A DNA stretch of 64,000 nucleotides from Armatimonadota bacterium (GTDB lineage: Bacteria > Armatimonadota > UBA5829 > DTJY01). This document shows positions 9,098 to 20,100 of the stretch, in pieces; the first letter of the stretch is position 1, and each line of letters starts with the position of its first letter. Location of the stretch: NCBI GenBank assembly GCA_029907255.1, contig JARYMF010000005.1, forward strand, positions 226,779 to 290,778. The letters are read 5' to 3'. The position numbers and the translations under genes are program-made. The notes below the pieces were generated by a model that searched no databases, had not been told where the DNA came from, and saw nothing but the letters and a program-made list of their open reading frames with translations.

Positions 9098-9265
9098 GCA
9101 ACTGTTTGGACTATGACATAGGATTCATGAAGAGAATATGGCGGTGCCGCGCCGCTGACCTTTCCATGCATTGCAATTGAAAGAGGAGTTTTTGCGGGTT
9201 TATTGAAAGGATGTTAGAATTTGGAAATGCTAAACTACATATTACTCCATCGTTCTACCATTCAA

Positions 9266-11017
9266 TTACTCTGTGGCTTCAATTCTTATCTTTTCCAGCC
9301 AATCCTCAAGACCTTTAAGAATCGAATCAGCAAGCTTCTGGCGAAATTCCTGCGTTGCAAGAAGAGCTTCCTCATCGGGATTGGACATAAATGCACCTTC
9401 AATAAGTACAGCTATCATGCGATGCGGCCGAATAATCGCAAGGTTTGAATAGATATTTCCAAACCCAGGCACACCAACCTCTAGTGCCCTCCTGTATATG
9501 TATTCCGATAGCTCCATTGCCTGTGGGTGGTACCAGTATGTACTTACACCTCGAGCTTTGATTGGGTCTGCAGAGCTAGGCACCGAATTGTTGTGAATGG
9601 AGATTAATATATCCGCTTTGGCGGCAGCAGCTATAAGAGGACGTTCGTCAAGCGAAACGGTTACATCTTTGGTTCGAGTAAGAACAACCCGTGCGCCTTT
9701 CTTCCTCAGCTCTCTTGCCAAACGACGGGTAATATCCAAGTTGACCTCTTTTTCCATGAGGCCGCCAGGCCCAATTGCGCCGCTCTCTCTGCCTCCGTGG
9801 CCAGCATCAAGAACAACCACAAGGTCGCGCAAAGGTGAATATGGTGGCGCTGCAAGTTTCGGTGCCTTCTTGATTTCAAGCACTAGCGCCCCATCCTCGT
9901 AATGGGCATCGTAGCCCCAAAGATGCTTCTGATTTAAGACAACCCTCAACCGGTAAACATCCTTTGCCGGCTGAAGCCACTGAAGTTCTTTTATCATCCC
10001 ATCAAGTTGACGGCTAATCCAATCAGTATCTGAATACCCACCGTAAATAGTGAGTTCGATTGTCGGAGGAGCGACGGTTTCGGTAATTTCAAAAGGGAGT
10101 TTTTGGGATACTCCCAGGTTTATTTTCACTCCATAGTCCGATGGAATTACACTAACAGTGCCAATCGCCGCTCTTGGAATTGGAGTTCCAGCCGGAAGAA
10201 TCCTCACCGCTTCATCATAGACCCAACCCTCTTTACCGCCAGGCATTGATAGTCTCAGCATATGCCCCACCCTGCCTGTTACTTCGGCAACAATCCCAGA
10301 AGGCCAAATCATATCCCATGCGCCGTCTGGAGAGCTTCTGACAATAGCACGCCGTCCAGTAACTTCAGCTATCTCGGGAATGCGGCTGGAGCGAACACTA
10401 AGCTTGCCTGAAGCAAACGCCGTTTCAGTCAACTTGCCATCGGTGAGCGCAACCTTTATCTGCGCGCCCTTAAGATTGTCGGAATTCGTGATTCTATAGG
10501 ACCCCTTATAGAGTGACCATCCATTTGAACCTTCGGCTTCTACCATAGCCACATTATCACTCAGCCCCTCAATGGCAAAGCTTGCGGTGCGACCAGGTGT
10601 TCCGCGGAAGGAAACAACAACCTCATCTCCAGGCCGAAACTCCAAGTCGCCACTAGGTTCAATTGATTCCTTTAGGATTTCCACGCCCGCTGGGTCAGGC
10701 GGAGATGGAACCGTGCAAGTAACCCTCAGTACAACCTCCGCAGTTTGTCCATCGAGGGTTGCTGTCGCCCTCAGAGTATTTTCGCCAGGGACGAGGTCCA
10801 CAATCCCAGCAAAAGTGCCTGACGAATGAACATACATCTCCTTGCCATTCACCATGACCTTCGAGTTAGGTGTTGCTTTGCCGGCAATCCGAATGCGCTT
10901 AGAAGAAATGCTTGCGCCATCTTCAGGATAATTGAGACTTATGCTGGGGCTGGCGATAGACTGTACTGAAACCACAATCGTCAAAAGGAAAGCTGCCACC
11001 AAAAATACTATGTTCAT
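9266..11017 (-). CDS. Secreted N-acetylmuramoyl-L-alanine amidase
   Basis: 583 residues with an N-terminal signal peptide. An Ig-like domain follows (SLNYPEDGASI, about 28-105), then an SH3-like stretch with GRRAIVRSSPDG and EGWVYDEAV (about 220-275), an AMIN-like domain (about 285-385), and a C-terminal Amidase_3 catalytic domain with the zinc motif VVLDAGHGG, a Glu ligand in LMEKEVNL, SIHNN and the catalytic Glu in VLIEGAFMSN. It would cleave the amide bond between muramic acid and the stem peptide during cell separation or wall turnover, outside the inner membrane. GGAGG precedes the ATG. It lies upstream of xseA, same strand, 168 nt apart. Confidence 0.9.
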   Translation of the reverse strand: MNIVFLVAAFLLTIVVSVQSIASPSISLNYPEDGASISSKRIRIAGKATPNSKVMVNGKEMYVHSSGTFAGIVDLVPGENTLRATATLDGQTAEVVLRVTCTVPSPPDPAGVEILKESIEPSGDLEFRPGDEVVVSFRGTPGRTASFAIEGLSDNVAMVEAEGSNGWSLYKGSYRITNSDNLKGAQIKVALTDGKLTETAFASGKLSVRSSRIPEIAEVTGRRAIVRSSPDGAWDMIWPSGIVAEVTGRVGHMLRLSMPGGKEGWVYDEAVRILPAGTPIPRAAIGTVSVIPSDYGVKINLGVSQKLPFEITETVAPPTIELTIYGGYSDTDWISRQLDGMIKELQWLQPAKDVYRLRVVLNQKHLWGYDAHYEDGALVLEIKKAPKLAAPPYSPLRDLVVVLDAGHGGRESGAIGPGGLMEKEVNLDITRRLARELRKKGARVVLTRTKDVTVSLDERPLIAAAAKADILISIHNNSVPSSADPIKARGVSTYWYHPQAMELSEYIYRRALEVGVPGFGNIYSNLAIIRPHRMIAVLIEGAFMSNPDEEALLATQEFRQKLADSILKGLEDWLEKIRIEATE

Positions 11018-11193
11018 AGCGTCCTCCGCCCATTAGCAAAATGAGAAAGAGTAAAGCAATCCCCTCTAGGTCAACTCCAGCTTACTCAAGAGGCGGGAAC
11101 ATGTCAAGCGATTAAGTTGGAAGTAACCAATTCTAGGTTTTTGGTGCAGTAATACGGGGTATTAACTCAACAGAATTTCACGGGAGTACAGCC

Positions 11194-12126
11194 TTGATAA
11201 TCACACTTACGTTAAATCCGGCCGTTGACCAGACACTGCTAGTACCAGAGGTAAGGCTGGGCGAAACTAATCGCGTTCGTGCAACCGATATTGATCCAGG
11301 CGGGAAGGGACTAAATGTTGCACGGATGCTCAAGCGCCTAGGCAGACCTGCAGTCACAATTGCGCTTGTAGGCGGACCAACTGGTCATTATATCCGCCAC
11401 CGATTGGAACACGAAGGTGTCGAAACCGACCTTGTTGAGATTCGAGGCACAACGCGCATTAACATCAGCATCCTGGATGAGTCCTCCGGCATCCAAACAA
11501 ACTTCAATCAGGAGGGAGCTGAAATTGACCCTACAGACCTTCTCGCTGTAGAAGCGAAAATAGCAGGATGGCTTCAAGAAATGGACGTAATGGCAATGGG
11601 TGGCAGCTTACCGCCCGGAGCACCTTCTGATACCTATGCGAGGCTTATCCGATGGATAAACGAATCAGGCATTAGGACCGCGCTTGACTCAAGTGGAGAA
11701 GCATTAAGAGAGGGAATAAAAGCTCAGCCATACCTCATTAAACCAAACATCCGCGAGGCACAAGACCTCCTTGGCCGAACGTTGACAACCGACGAAGATG
11801 TAATCGCCGCCGCGGAAGAACTACGTTCCCGGGGCATCTCGGTTGTAGTAATTTCGATGGGCAAAAGAGGCGCAATAGCTGTAGATGAAAAAGGTGTGTG
11901 GAAGGCAATATCTCCAAACGTGAAAGTGGGCAGTACAATTGGTGCTGGTGACTCTATGATGGCCGGTCTTGTCATTGGCATTGCCGAACATATGAGCTTG
12001 CCCGACAGCCTCGCACTCGGAACGGCTGCCGCTACCGCAACAGTAATGAACGAAAGGACTGAATTAGGAACGCCAGATCAAGTTCAAGAACTACTTCCTC
12101 TGATTAGAGTGGAGAAAATAAAATGA
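11194..12126 (+). CDS. 1-phosphofructokinase/tagatose-6-phosphate kinase-like (PfkB family)
   Basis: 310 residues beginning at TTG with GGGAG upstream. The start MIITLTLNPAVDQT is typical of the FruK/LacC branch. Signatures are GGKGLNVARML near residue 37 and GAGDSMMAG near 251, with Asp as catalytic base. The family phosphorylates fructose-1-phosphate, fructose-6-phosphate or tagatose-6-phosphate using ATP. No PTS genes lie nearby, so a 6-phosphofructokinase-like role is as likely as FruK. It overlaps the downstream stress-protein gene by ATGA, showing an operon. Confidence 0.87.
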   Translation: MIITLTLNPAVDQTLLVPEVRLGETNRVRATDIDPGGKGLNVARMLKRLGRPAVTIALVGGPTGHYIRHRLEHEGVETDLVEIRGTTRINISILDESSGIQTNFNQEGAEIDPTDLLAVEAKIAGWLQEMDVMAMGGSLPPGAPSDTYARLIRWINESGIRTALDSSGEALREGIKAQPYLIKPNIREAQDLLGRTLTTDEDVIAAAEELRSRGISVVVISMGKRGAIAVDEKGVWKAISPNVKVGSTIGAGDSMMAGLVIGIAEHMSLPDSLALGTAAATATVMNERTELGTPDQVQELLPLIRVEKIK

Positions 12127-12581
12127 TTAGTTCGCGCCTAATTCAAAAGATACTGGTTGCCACCGACGGTTCAGAGCCGTCTTTGAAAGCAGCTCAATAC
12201 GCCGCAGAAATTGCAAAATGTAACAAAGCTGAGGTTACTCTAATTTACGCTGCAGAAGCCACTAGTGTAACTGAATTTGTTAGGATGGCATTTCCACTAA
12301 GTGAACCATTAAGCAAAGATATCCATGAGACAGGAATGCTAATCATCGAACGAGCGAAAAAGCCATTTCTCGAAGCCGATATCGCCGTCCGCTCAAAAAT
12401 TATTGAAGGATTTGCTGCTGATGTTATCCTTGATGAAGCTAAATCTGGGCATTACGACCTAATAGCAATGGGAAGTCGCGGGACAAGTGGCACACTGAGG
12501 CGCGTATTCCTTGGGATTGGCAGTGTGGCTGAGCGTGTGCTTGGCAGCGCACCTTGCCCCGTCCTAGTGGCTCGGACATAG
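12123..12581 (+). CDS. Universal stress protein (UspA family)
   Basis: 152 residues. Opens with KILVATDGSEPSLKAAQYAAE and ends with the nucleotide-binding signature GSRGTSGTLRR followed by GSVAERVLGSAPCPVLV, which marks an ATP-binding USP. Cytoplasmic; family members act in stress survival, but the exact job is not known. It begins inside the stop codon of the PfkB kinase gene (ATGA). A second USP of similar length is at 21699-22139. Confidence 0.92.
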   Translation: MISSRLIQKILVATDGSEPSLKAAQYAAEIAKCNKAEVTLIYAAEATSVTEFVRMAFPLSEPLSKDIHETGMLIIERAKKPFLEADIAVRSKIIEGFAADVILDEAKSGHYDLIAMGSRGTSGTLRRVFLGIGSVAERVLGSAPCPVLVART

Positions 12582-12615
12582 TTGGTTTAGTTGAGAACAC
12601 AAAGGAGGTATACCA

Positions 12616-13305
12616 ATGCCTCGTGAAGCAGTAACAAACGAGGAATTGACCGACGAGGAAATTGCCCGTCAGGTGATGGAGGCAATTGCTTGGGACAGCC
12701 GCGTCCACTATCCCGAGGTGCGCGTTACTGTGGAGGGCGGCGTCGTGTATCTTTCAGGCACCGTTGAGAGCTTTGCAGAAAAAAGCGCCGCCGAGGAAGA
12801 TGCAAGCCGCCTTGCTGGTGTGACTGAAGTGATTAGCAACATAGTTGTGCGTCCGCAAAAGCCGGTCAGCGATGAAGAGATAGCCGACAATATCCGACGA
12901 GCACTCAAGAGGGACGTTCGCGTTCGAACAGACGACATATGTGTTAAGGTTGAGAATGGCGTTGCGACCTTAGCCGGCGAAGTAGTAACTCCGATGGAGA
13001 AGTGGGCGGCGCTTGACATTGCAAAATACACATATGGCGTCGTTAGCGTTGTGGATAAAATAGCGGTGCTGCCATCGGAATCAGTGTCAGATCATCTATT
13101 AGAAGAGCTGATTAAAGCCGAGCTCACACGGGTTCCAAGACTTGACCCGCGGGGAATAAACGTAACAGTCAAAGAGGGAATCGCTACGCTGAGCGGAACA
13201 GTTGACTTTTTCTACCAGAAAAAAGAAGCTGAGCTAGCGGCGCTAGGAACGCCAGGCATACGCAGTGTTAAGGAGGATTTAAGCGTTAGATGGAAAAGAA
13301 GCTGA
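12616..13305 (+). CDS. Triple BON-domain protein
   Basis: 229 residues made of three successive BON domains (about 12-82, 88-155 and 160-227). Each shows the pattern of acidic helix, V.V..G.V.LSGTV and a later V..V; examples are VEGGVVYLSGTV, VENGVATLAGEV and VKEGIATLSGTV. BON domains bind phospholipid membranes or peptidoglycan-related ligands. No signal peptide is present, so this copy seems cytoplasmic, unlike OsmY. AAAGGAGG precedes the ATG. It overlaps the next gene by 16 nt and shares an operon with a stress protein, pointing to stress response. Confidence 0.85.
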   Translation: MPREAVTNEELTDEEIARQVMEAIAWDSRVHYPEVRVTVEGGVVYLSGTVESFAEKSAAEEDASRLAGVTEVISNIVVRPQKPVSDEEIADNIRRALKRDVRVRTDDICVKVENGVATLAGEVVTPMEKWAALDIAKYTYGVVSVVDKIAVLPSESVSDHLLEELIKAELTRVPRLDPRGINVTVKEGIATLSGTVDFFYQKKEAELAALGTPGIRSVKEDLSVRWKRS

Positions 13306-14342
13306 TAGTTCTTGAGGGCGGTCAAGCAAAGCAAAATAACCTCATTGTTTTTTTTGAAGCCGAAGATTGGGAGGACGAATTCATTCGAACAAGCCGCCTA
13401 AAAGAATACAATCCTCGGCTTTACCGCGAGCGACTAACCGAAGATACAGCAGTCCTGGCTGAAGATGCAGAAATCGTGTCAGTCTTCATATATTCCGACC
13501 TCAAGAAACCAACGCTTGACAAGTTACCAAAGTTACGAATGATCGCTACCCGCTCGACAGGTTACGACCACATTGACCTTCGAGAATGCGAGCGGAGGGG
13601 AATTGCTGTAGCGAATGTCCCGTTTTACGGCGAAAATACAGTTGCCGAACATGCCTTCGGACTGATTCTTTCTCTTTCTCGCAAAATTCACAAGGCAACA
13701 ATGCGCACTTCGCGACTTGACTTTTCGCTTGAGAACTTGCGTGGTTTCGACCTGAAAGGCAAGACCATTGGCGTCGTCGGAGCCGGAAGAATTGGTCTGC
13801 ATGTAGTACGCATTGCTAAAGGATTTGGAATGGAGGTTCTTGTATATGACGTTCGCCAAGAACCACTGCTAGCAGAGGTTCTGGGATTCACCTATGTCCC
13901 GTTCGAGGATCTCCTTCAGCGCTCGGACATTATAACTTTGCATGTTCCTCTCACTAATGCAACTTATCATATGATAAATAGCAGCAATATAAATCTCATC
14001 AAGCATGGAGCAATTTTGATAAATACCGCTAGGGGAGCAATAGTCGAGACGGAAGCTCTCCTAACGGCACTCGACCAAGGCATTCTAAGTGGTGCGGGAC
14101 TCGACGTCTTTGAAGGCGAAGAATCAGTGAAAGAAGAAACTGCCCTGCTGGTTCAAAAGCTGCCACGTGAGAAACTCCGAGAAATACTTTTAAGCTATGC
14201 CCTTCTCCACCGTGACAACGTTGTTATCACACCTCACATTGGATTTTATTCCGAGGAAGCTCTTCTTCGCATAATGCAAACAACAGAAGAGAATATCATG
14301 AGCTTCTTAGAAGGAAAAAAGATAAACCTAGTCGCAGCATGA
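13290..14342 (+). CDS. D-2-hydroxyacid dehydrogenase
   Basis: 350 residues, NAD-dependent D-isomer-specific 2-hydroxyacid dehydrogenase. The Rossmann motif is VVGAGRIGLHV near residue 160. Catalytic residues appear in order: Arg in NTARGAIVET, Glu in DVFEGE and His in TPHIGFYSEE. ATRSTGYDHIDL precedes the cofactor domain. Closest in layout to D-lactate dehydrogenases that reduce pyruvate, because a long segment separates Glu from His. The ATG lies inside the end of the BON gene, with AAGGAGG about 20 nt upstream. A strong hairpin follows the stop. Confidence 0.88.
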   Translation: MEKKLIVLEGGQAKQNNLIVFFEAEDWEDEFIRTSRLKEYNPRLYRERLTEDTAVLAEDAEIVSVFIYSDLKKPTLDKLPKLRMIATRSTGYDHIDLRECERRGIAVANVPFYGENTVAEHAFGLILSLSRKIHKATMRTSRLDFSLENLRGFDLKGKTIGVVGAGRIGLHVVRIAKGFGMEVLVYDVRQEPLLAEVLGFTYVPFEDLLQRSDIITLHVPLTNATYHMINSSNINLIKHGAILINTARGAIVETEALLTALDQGILSGAGLDVFEGEESVKEETALLVQKLPREKLREILLSYALLHRDNVVITPHIGFYSEEALLRIMQTTEENIMSFLEGKKINLVAA

Positions 14343-14343
14343 C

Positions 14344-14386
14344 ACAATGGGGATTGGGCCATCGTTTCATCCCTAATCCCCATTGT
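14344..14386. terminator. Hairpin between convergent genes
   Basis: ACAATGGGGATT (14344-14355) pairs perfectly with AATCCCCATTGT (14375-14386), and the stem extends by GGG/CCC across a one-base bulge. It starts immediately after the dehydrogenase stop. No T run follows on either strand, so termination is inferred from position and stability. Confidence 0.6.
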
Positions 14387-14402
14387 AAACATGCATATTT
14401 TA

Positions 14403-16877
14403 CTATTTTAATATCCTCTCTTCAGGGCCACTAGCTGCAATGCGCTCTTCCTCTTCTTTCTCCTCTGGCCTTTCCTCTTCAGGGGCTTGACCGTATTCTT
14501 TGACAACCTCTGCAAACTGCAGAAGCTTTGCGTCTGCACGGCCGAGAACTGTATCTGGAGGGTAATTTCCCTTTAAATCTCTCTCTCCCGCTGGAACACC
14601 TGTAAGAATCTCTATCCCTTCTTCTATTGTTTTAATGGGCCAAATATGAAACTTACCTTCCCGCACAGCATCAACTATTTCTTCCTTCAGCATTAAATGG
14701 CGAACATTTTGATGTGGGATGATTACACCTTGTTCGCCTGTTAGACCCTTTGCTTTACAAACGGCGTAGAATCCCTCAATCTTTTCCGTCGCACCACCAA
14801 TTGGCTGAATCTCGCCTTTTTGGTTGACGGAACCAGTAACAGCAATTCCCTGCTTGATTGGAATATCAGAAAGACTTGACAGCAAAGCGTAAAGCTCCGC
14901 GCTTGATGCGCTATCTCCCTCGACACCTTCATATAACTGTTCAAAGGTGAGACTCGCGCTAAGGGTGAGAGGCTTATTATGCGCAAATTTCGATCCCAGA
15001 TAGCTTGAAAGAATCATGACTCCTTTGTTGTGAATAGGCCCGCTGAGTTTGACTTCGCGCTCAATGTTAACTACCCCAGCCTTGCCAATAAATGTCCGAG
15101 CCGTGATTCTTGAAGGCCGACCGAACGTATAGTCGCCAATTTGGTAAACGGAAAGACCATTCACCTGGCCGACGACAGCGCCATCGGTATCTATCATTAT
15201 TACACCCTGTTCTATTAGCTCTTGGATCTTTTGCTCAATCAAATTCGAACGGTAGACCTTCTCTTCAATTGCTTTTTGGACATCTTCTGCCATGACAACG
15301 GCATTGCCATTTTTGCTAGCCCAGAAGCTCGCCTCGCTAACTAGGTCTGCAATCTCAATAAACCTGGTGGAAAGCTTTTCCTTATCTGAAATTAAGCGCG
15401 AACCATATTCCACTACTTTCGCCACTGCGCTCTTATGGAACGGCCGGAGATTGCATTCTTTCACTCTAGCTGCGATAAACTGAGCATATTTTTCAATGTT
15501 TTCATCTGTGCGCTTCATCTCGATATCAAAGTCGGCTTTTACCTTGAAAAGCTTGCGAAAATCTTCATCCACTGCGTAGAGTATATGGTAAACCAACGGA
15601 CTGCCGATTAGAATAACTTTAACATCCACCGGGATTGGTTCTGGTTTCAAAGTTGATGTAGGAATCAAGCCATAATATTCTGCGATGTTCTCTATACGTA
15701 CTTCGCCGCTCCGAAGCGTGCGTTTTAATGCGTCCCACGACATTGGGCTAAGAAGTACATCAAGGGCTTGCAATACCAAATAGCCGCCGTTTGCCTTGTG
15801 GAGCGCGCCAGCTTTGATTTGCGTAAAATCTGTCACCAAAGCCCCCAACCGCGCCTTGAAGTCTACGCGACCAATCAAGTTGTAATAAGTGGGATTGTTT
15901 TCAACTACAATCGGCGCGCCCTTTTGTTCCGAGTTATCAACAATAAGATTTACACTATATCGCTCAAAAGATGGCCCTGCTTGAAGTTCTTCAAGGCCAG
16001 GAATTGAAACCTTTGCTTTCTCGGGTGCCTTGAAATCTTCCAAATGGTCCATCATGTCATCTCGCACTTGCCCAAGGTATTCAACAACTTCCTCATGCTC
16101 CTTATACTTTTCGAACAACTCATCCAGAAGATGACCTATTGCGAACAATGCAACTTCACGGTCAAGACGGGCAATTCGCTCACTAGCTTCTTTCTCCAAT
16201 TTTCTCGCCTTGGCAAGACTCTGCCGAATCATTTCCTGGAGCTTTTCACTACGCCTCTGAATCTCTTCCTTTACCTCATCCGGCAAGTGCTCGAATTCCT
16301 CGCGTGAAATTGGCTTTCCATGCATTAGAGGAACAGTGATTATACCAATTTGCGTTACCTCCATTGCCAAGCCCATCTGTTCAGCTTGTTTCTGCAAATC
16401 AGCAAGCATTTTTCCACGTTGCTGCTGAACCTCATTTAAAATTTCATTCTTCCGCTTTTCGTAATTTTCGTCCTCAAATGCTCGAGGGATTTCCCTTTTC
16501 GCCGCCTCCACAAGTTCGTCCATGTCTCTAACAAGCTGAGTCCCCATCCCAGGCGGCAGAAAGATGGCGTTTGGCTTGTCTGGCTCCTTAAAGTTATTCA
16601 CGTAGCAAATGTCATTTGGCACGGGTTCGGTTTTCGCCTGCTCCGCAAGAAACGCCTGAACCGTCGAATTTCGACCAGTGCCTGTAGGACCCGAGACATA
16701 GAGATTGAAACCACGCATTTTAATATCAAACCCAAAGTTAAGAGCATTAACACCCCGGTCCTGACCGACTGTTCCCTCAAGCACAGGTATGTCATTGGTT
16801 GTCTCGAATCTTAAGGTATTTGGGTCACAAAAGCGTCTTAACTCATCTGCAGAAACTTCGGTGTATCTAGTAGCCAT
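14403..16877 (-). CDS. Lon-like ATP-dependent protease (AAA_32/Lon_C family)
   Basis: About 824 residues from the ATG at 16877; an ATG 15 nt upstream is part of the ribosome site GGGAGGAG. The N-terminal AAA part has the Walker-A-like motif GPTGTGRNSTV, where Arg replaces the usual Lys, as in related Lon-like proteins I recall. A long coiled-coil insertion follows (about 100-270), then the second AAA half. The C-terminal protease domain has the catalytic Ser in EGDSASSAE and Lys in GGATEKIEGF, forming the Lon Ser-Lys dyad. No membrane helix is evident, so it differs from archaeal LonB. Expected role is cytoplasmic protein quality control. The acidic C-terminal tail is rich in Glu. Confidence 0.88.
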   Translation of the reverse strand: MATRYTEVSADELRRFCDPNTLRFETTNDIPVLEGTVGQDRGVNALNFGFDIKMRGFNLYVSGPTGTGRNSTVQAFLAEQAKTEPVPNDICYVNNFKEPDKPNAIFLPPGMGTQLVRDMDELVEAAKREIPRAFEDENYEKRKNEILNEVQQQRGKMLADLQKQAEQMGLAMEVTQIGIITVPLMHGKPISREEFEHLPDEVKEEIQRRSEKLQEMIRQSLAKARKLEKEASERIARLDREVALFAIGHLLDELFEKYKEHEEVVEYLGQVRDDMMDHLEDFKAPEKAKVSIPGLEELQAGPSFERYSVNLIVDNSEQKGAPIVVENNPTYYNLIGRVDFKARLGALVTDFTQIKAGALHKANGGYLVLQALDVLLSPMSWDALKRTLRSGEVRIENIAEYYGLIPTSTLKPEPIPVDVKVILIGSPLVYHILYAVDEDFRKLFKVKADFDIEMKRTDENIEKYAQFIAARVKECNLRPFHKSAVAKVVEYGSRLISDKEKLSTRFIEIADLVSEASFWASKNGNAVVMAEDVQKAIEEKVYRSNLIEQKIQELIEQGVIMIDTDGAVVGQVNGLSVYQIGDYTFGRPSRITARTFIGKAGVVNIEREVKLSGPIHNKGVMILSSYLGSKFAHNKPLTLSASLTFEQLYEGVEGDSASSAELYALLSSLSDIPIKQGIAVTGSVNQKGEIQPIGGATEKIEGFYAVCKAKGLTGEQGVIIPHQNVRHLMLKEEIVDAVREGKFHIWPIKTIEEGIEILTGVPAGERDLKGNYPPDTVLGRADAKLLQFAEVVKEYGQAPEEERPEEKEEEERIAASGPEERILK

Positions 16878-17135
16878 TGGTACTCCTCCCATTTCTCACG
16901 CTTCCTGTAGTTTGCCTTAAACTCAGCATTATCTTGGCCAACACTATTCATATACCAGTTACCCATCACAAATGAGTGCGAAACTGAATCCCTCGGCATA
17001 AAACTTGGCTAGCGCCGATTTGTTGGAATGTATCTTGAAATTCGAAGGAGGCTCATATCTGTTTTGCGGATTAGTAATAGGAATAAGCAACTGCTGGGTA
17101 TTTCAGATATAACTATTCACACGGGAGCGTTACTT

Positions 17136-20100
17136 ATGCGGCCAAGAATACCCATTTTTATAACTGTCGTAGCTCTCGTTGTTCTTGCGGGGATACTATT
17201 GGTTGCCATATCAAATCAGATTAACCGGTTTCTTAACTTGCTTCCACGGGCTGTCGAAGCTGAGTTAGAAAGAAATATCCATAGGCAAGTCAGCGTAAAG
17301 TCTACAAGAATTAGCAATCTCGGAACTCTAATTATAACTGGACTTCGCATTGCCAACGGCAAATCATTTGAGCAAGGAACCTTTTTTACCGCCGAACGCG
17401 TGGTAATTCGCATAAATTTCATCCGCTTTGTCCTTAATGGAAATCTTGCTCGCAACACTAGAACTGTAACTTTGATAAATCCCCGCCTAAGATTAGCAAG
17501 AAACAAGCATGGTGTTTGGAACTTCGAAGATCTTCTTCGCCTTCCGCTAGCCCCGCCTGAAAAGCGTTTTAGGGGGAAGGTACTCATCCAATCCGCCCAC
17601 CTCAGCATTGTAGACTATGCCGCTCGCCTTTCCAAACTGCCTGAAACTAACACACTAAAAGGCATATCTGGAAGCTTAGATTTTGGCCCCACCAGATGGT
17701 TTCTTATAGACCTTGCCGGACAAGGTTCGACCCAAAAACTTAAAGCCATTAGAGCCTTCGGTAAGTGGGGATTAAATACACCAACAACCAATCTAACCTT
17801 AAGAATTTCAAACGCAAATGCCGCTTATTGGCTTGACTACCTCACAGATATACACTCTTGGAGCATTAGCAAAGGTAGATTTGATGCTAGGGTGGTGCTA
17901 TTCCAACCAAAAGGTAAAGCGATTACTACGCGTGGAAAAGTTAATCTTCGAAACTCAAGCATTACGAGTCCATATCTAGTATCGCCTATTCGCGCATTTA
18001 CAGCAGATATTGCATTTGTTGGCACTAACTTAACCATAACTGGTCATGGACATCTAAACAATTCACCGCTCACAGTACAAGGGGAAATACATGGCTTAAC
18101 ACCTAGCCGGCTCCGCTTGCTTATTGCATCTGAAAGACTCAACCTCGAAACAATCCAAAAAACCGTAAAGCCACTTCCAAGATTGCCCAACTTACGCTGG
18201 CCATCTCCCGCCAAGCTGAGCGCCTTAATCACAGGAACGACTCAGCGCCCCGTGATAAAAGCCGCAATAACAGTTCCTCACGCAGTCATACTGGGCAAAA
18301 ATTTAACCAACCTATCTGCGCAAGGATTTTATCGTGACGGCGTCATAACCATTAACAGGCTAGTTGGAAGAGCATACAAAGGAAACATTCTACTGAGTTC
18401 GCGTATTTTTGTCCGAAGTAACCGCATCACGGCTTCGGGTAAAATATTAGGCATAAGCCTTGCTGCCTTTCAGCCTCAATTTCGCGAACCAATTTCAGGG
18501 TTTGCCGATGCGGAATTTTCAATTGACTTCCTAAGAAGACTCCGCAAGGCAAACGTGGTGGTTAATGTACAGAGTGGTAAACTTGGCAACTTATTGGTAA
18601 GCCAAGGCCGAGCAGATATTGTCTTCACCGGACCAAAACTAGCACAGGCTGAAGTAACCATAAGCCAAAGCATCGCTCCTGGCATCTTAATCGAAAAAGG
18701 AACAGGGAGCATTTTACTGCAGAATCGCACAATATTGATAAGGCATGCAGCGATTAACACATTAAAAGGACAGGTCAAAGCAACTGGAAGCTTAACTAAT
18801 GACGGTATCCTTAATCTGCAAGTCTATGCTAGCAACATTAGCTTGCCAATTCTTCTACAACCATTCGGTTATGAACAGCTTGCTGGCATTGCTAATTTCG
18901 AAGGCACACTCTCTGGCACAATATCTAATCCTAAACTTGCTGGGCAGATAAACCTCTACAAAGGAACCCTACTTGGGTTCGAATATGATTTTGTTACTGG
19001 CAAACTTGCCGCTACACGCCAAGAATTAATGTTGGAAAACCCAAAACTTAGGGCCAGGGAAGCTGAGATAACAACCTCCGGACAGATTATTATTGCGAAA
19101 CAACGTCCTCCAAGAGCAGAATTAAGTTTGAAAGGACGTCAACTACCTCTGCCGCAATTGGTCACCTTGTTTAACATACCTTTGCAAGCAAGTGGAACTG
19201 CCTCTGCGGACTTAACAATTACAGGAAGTTATCCCAACCTGATGGCCGAAGGTGAAGTCGCACTTCTCAATACCACTGTCTCCAACATACCTATAGACGA
19301 GGCACGGTTGACGCTAAATACTGTTGGACGCGAGACTGCCATTAATAGGTTTTACGCTAAAAGAGGCGAGATGCTCATAACTGGAAGTGGAACGATTGGA
19401 ACGTCTGGCAGAATCGAGGCAAACCTTCAAGGTGAGAACTTAATGCTTAGTTTACTGAACCCAATCCTCAAACCATATTTCACGCTTGACGGTCCTGTTT
19501 CATTTGGCGGAACGATTACTGGAACACTCAATAATCCAACTATTTCCGCCATGATTGAGTCAAGCGCTCCCATAATCAATAGCCAACCTTTTGAGCAATT
19601 ATCTGCGAATCTCTCATGGAACCGCAATCGGCTTCTTTTGTCAAAAGCAATTCTCTCCTTTCAAACAGGCGTTGTGGAAATTTCTCAAGCAAACTATACT
19701 AAAGCACCTAAATCACTTGACTTACTAACTTCAACAACATCGCTTAGCATAGAACGCCTACTTGCCGTGCTTCAGAATGCACCAATAATAGACACCGACC
19801 AAGGCAAAGAGCTTCGGTCGTTTCTCCAATCAATTCCCAAACCAACATCAGGTTTAATAACAGCCAACGCTTTGTTTACCAACATTTTTGGACACCCTTC
19901 GGGAAATATAAGTCTCACTGGGTTAGATGTTATTATCGGAGGGCAAGAAGTTGGAATAATCAATGCTAGCGCTCGCCTTTCAGAAGGCATTTGGCTTATA
20001 GACCAACTTCAGCTAAATTCGGAAAGCCACACGGCCAGCATTCAAGGCTCAATTGGTCCCAACAAGACAATTAACATTACAGGCAGTGGCGAGGATGTCC

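Noticed and set aside
16660..16700. Broken Walker A (Arg for Lys) in the Lon-like protease
   Set aside because: The GTGR form is, as I recall, normal in this Lon-like branch, so it is not a sign of decay.
18970..18990. GGTTCGAAT resembling a tRNA T-loop
   Set aside because: Inside the tamB reading frame, with no acceptor or anticodon stems around it.
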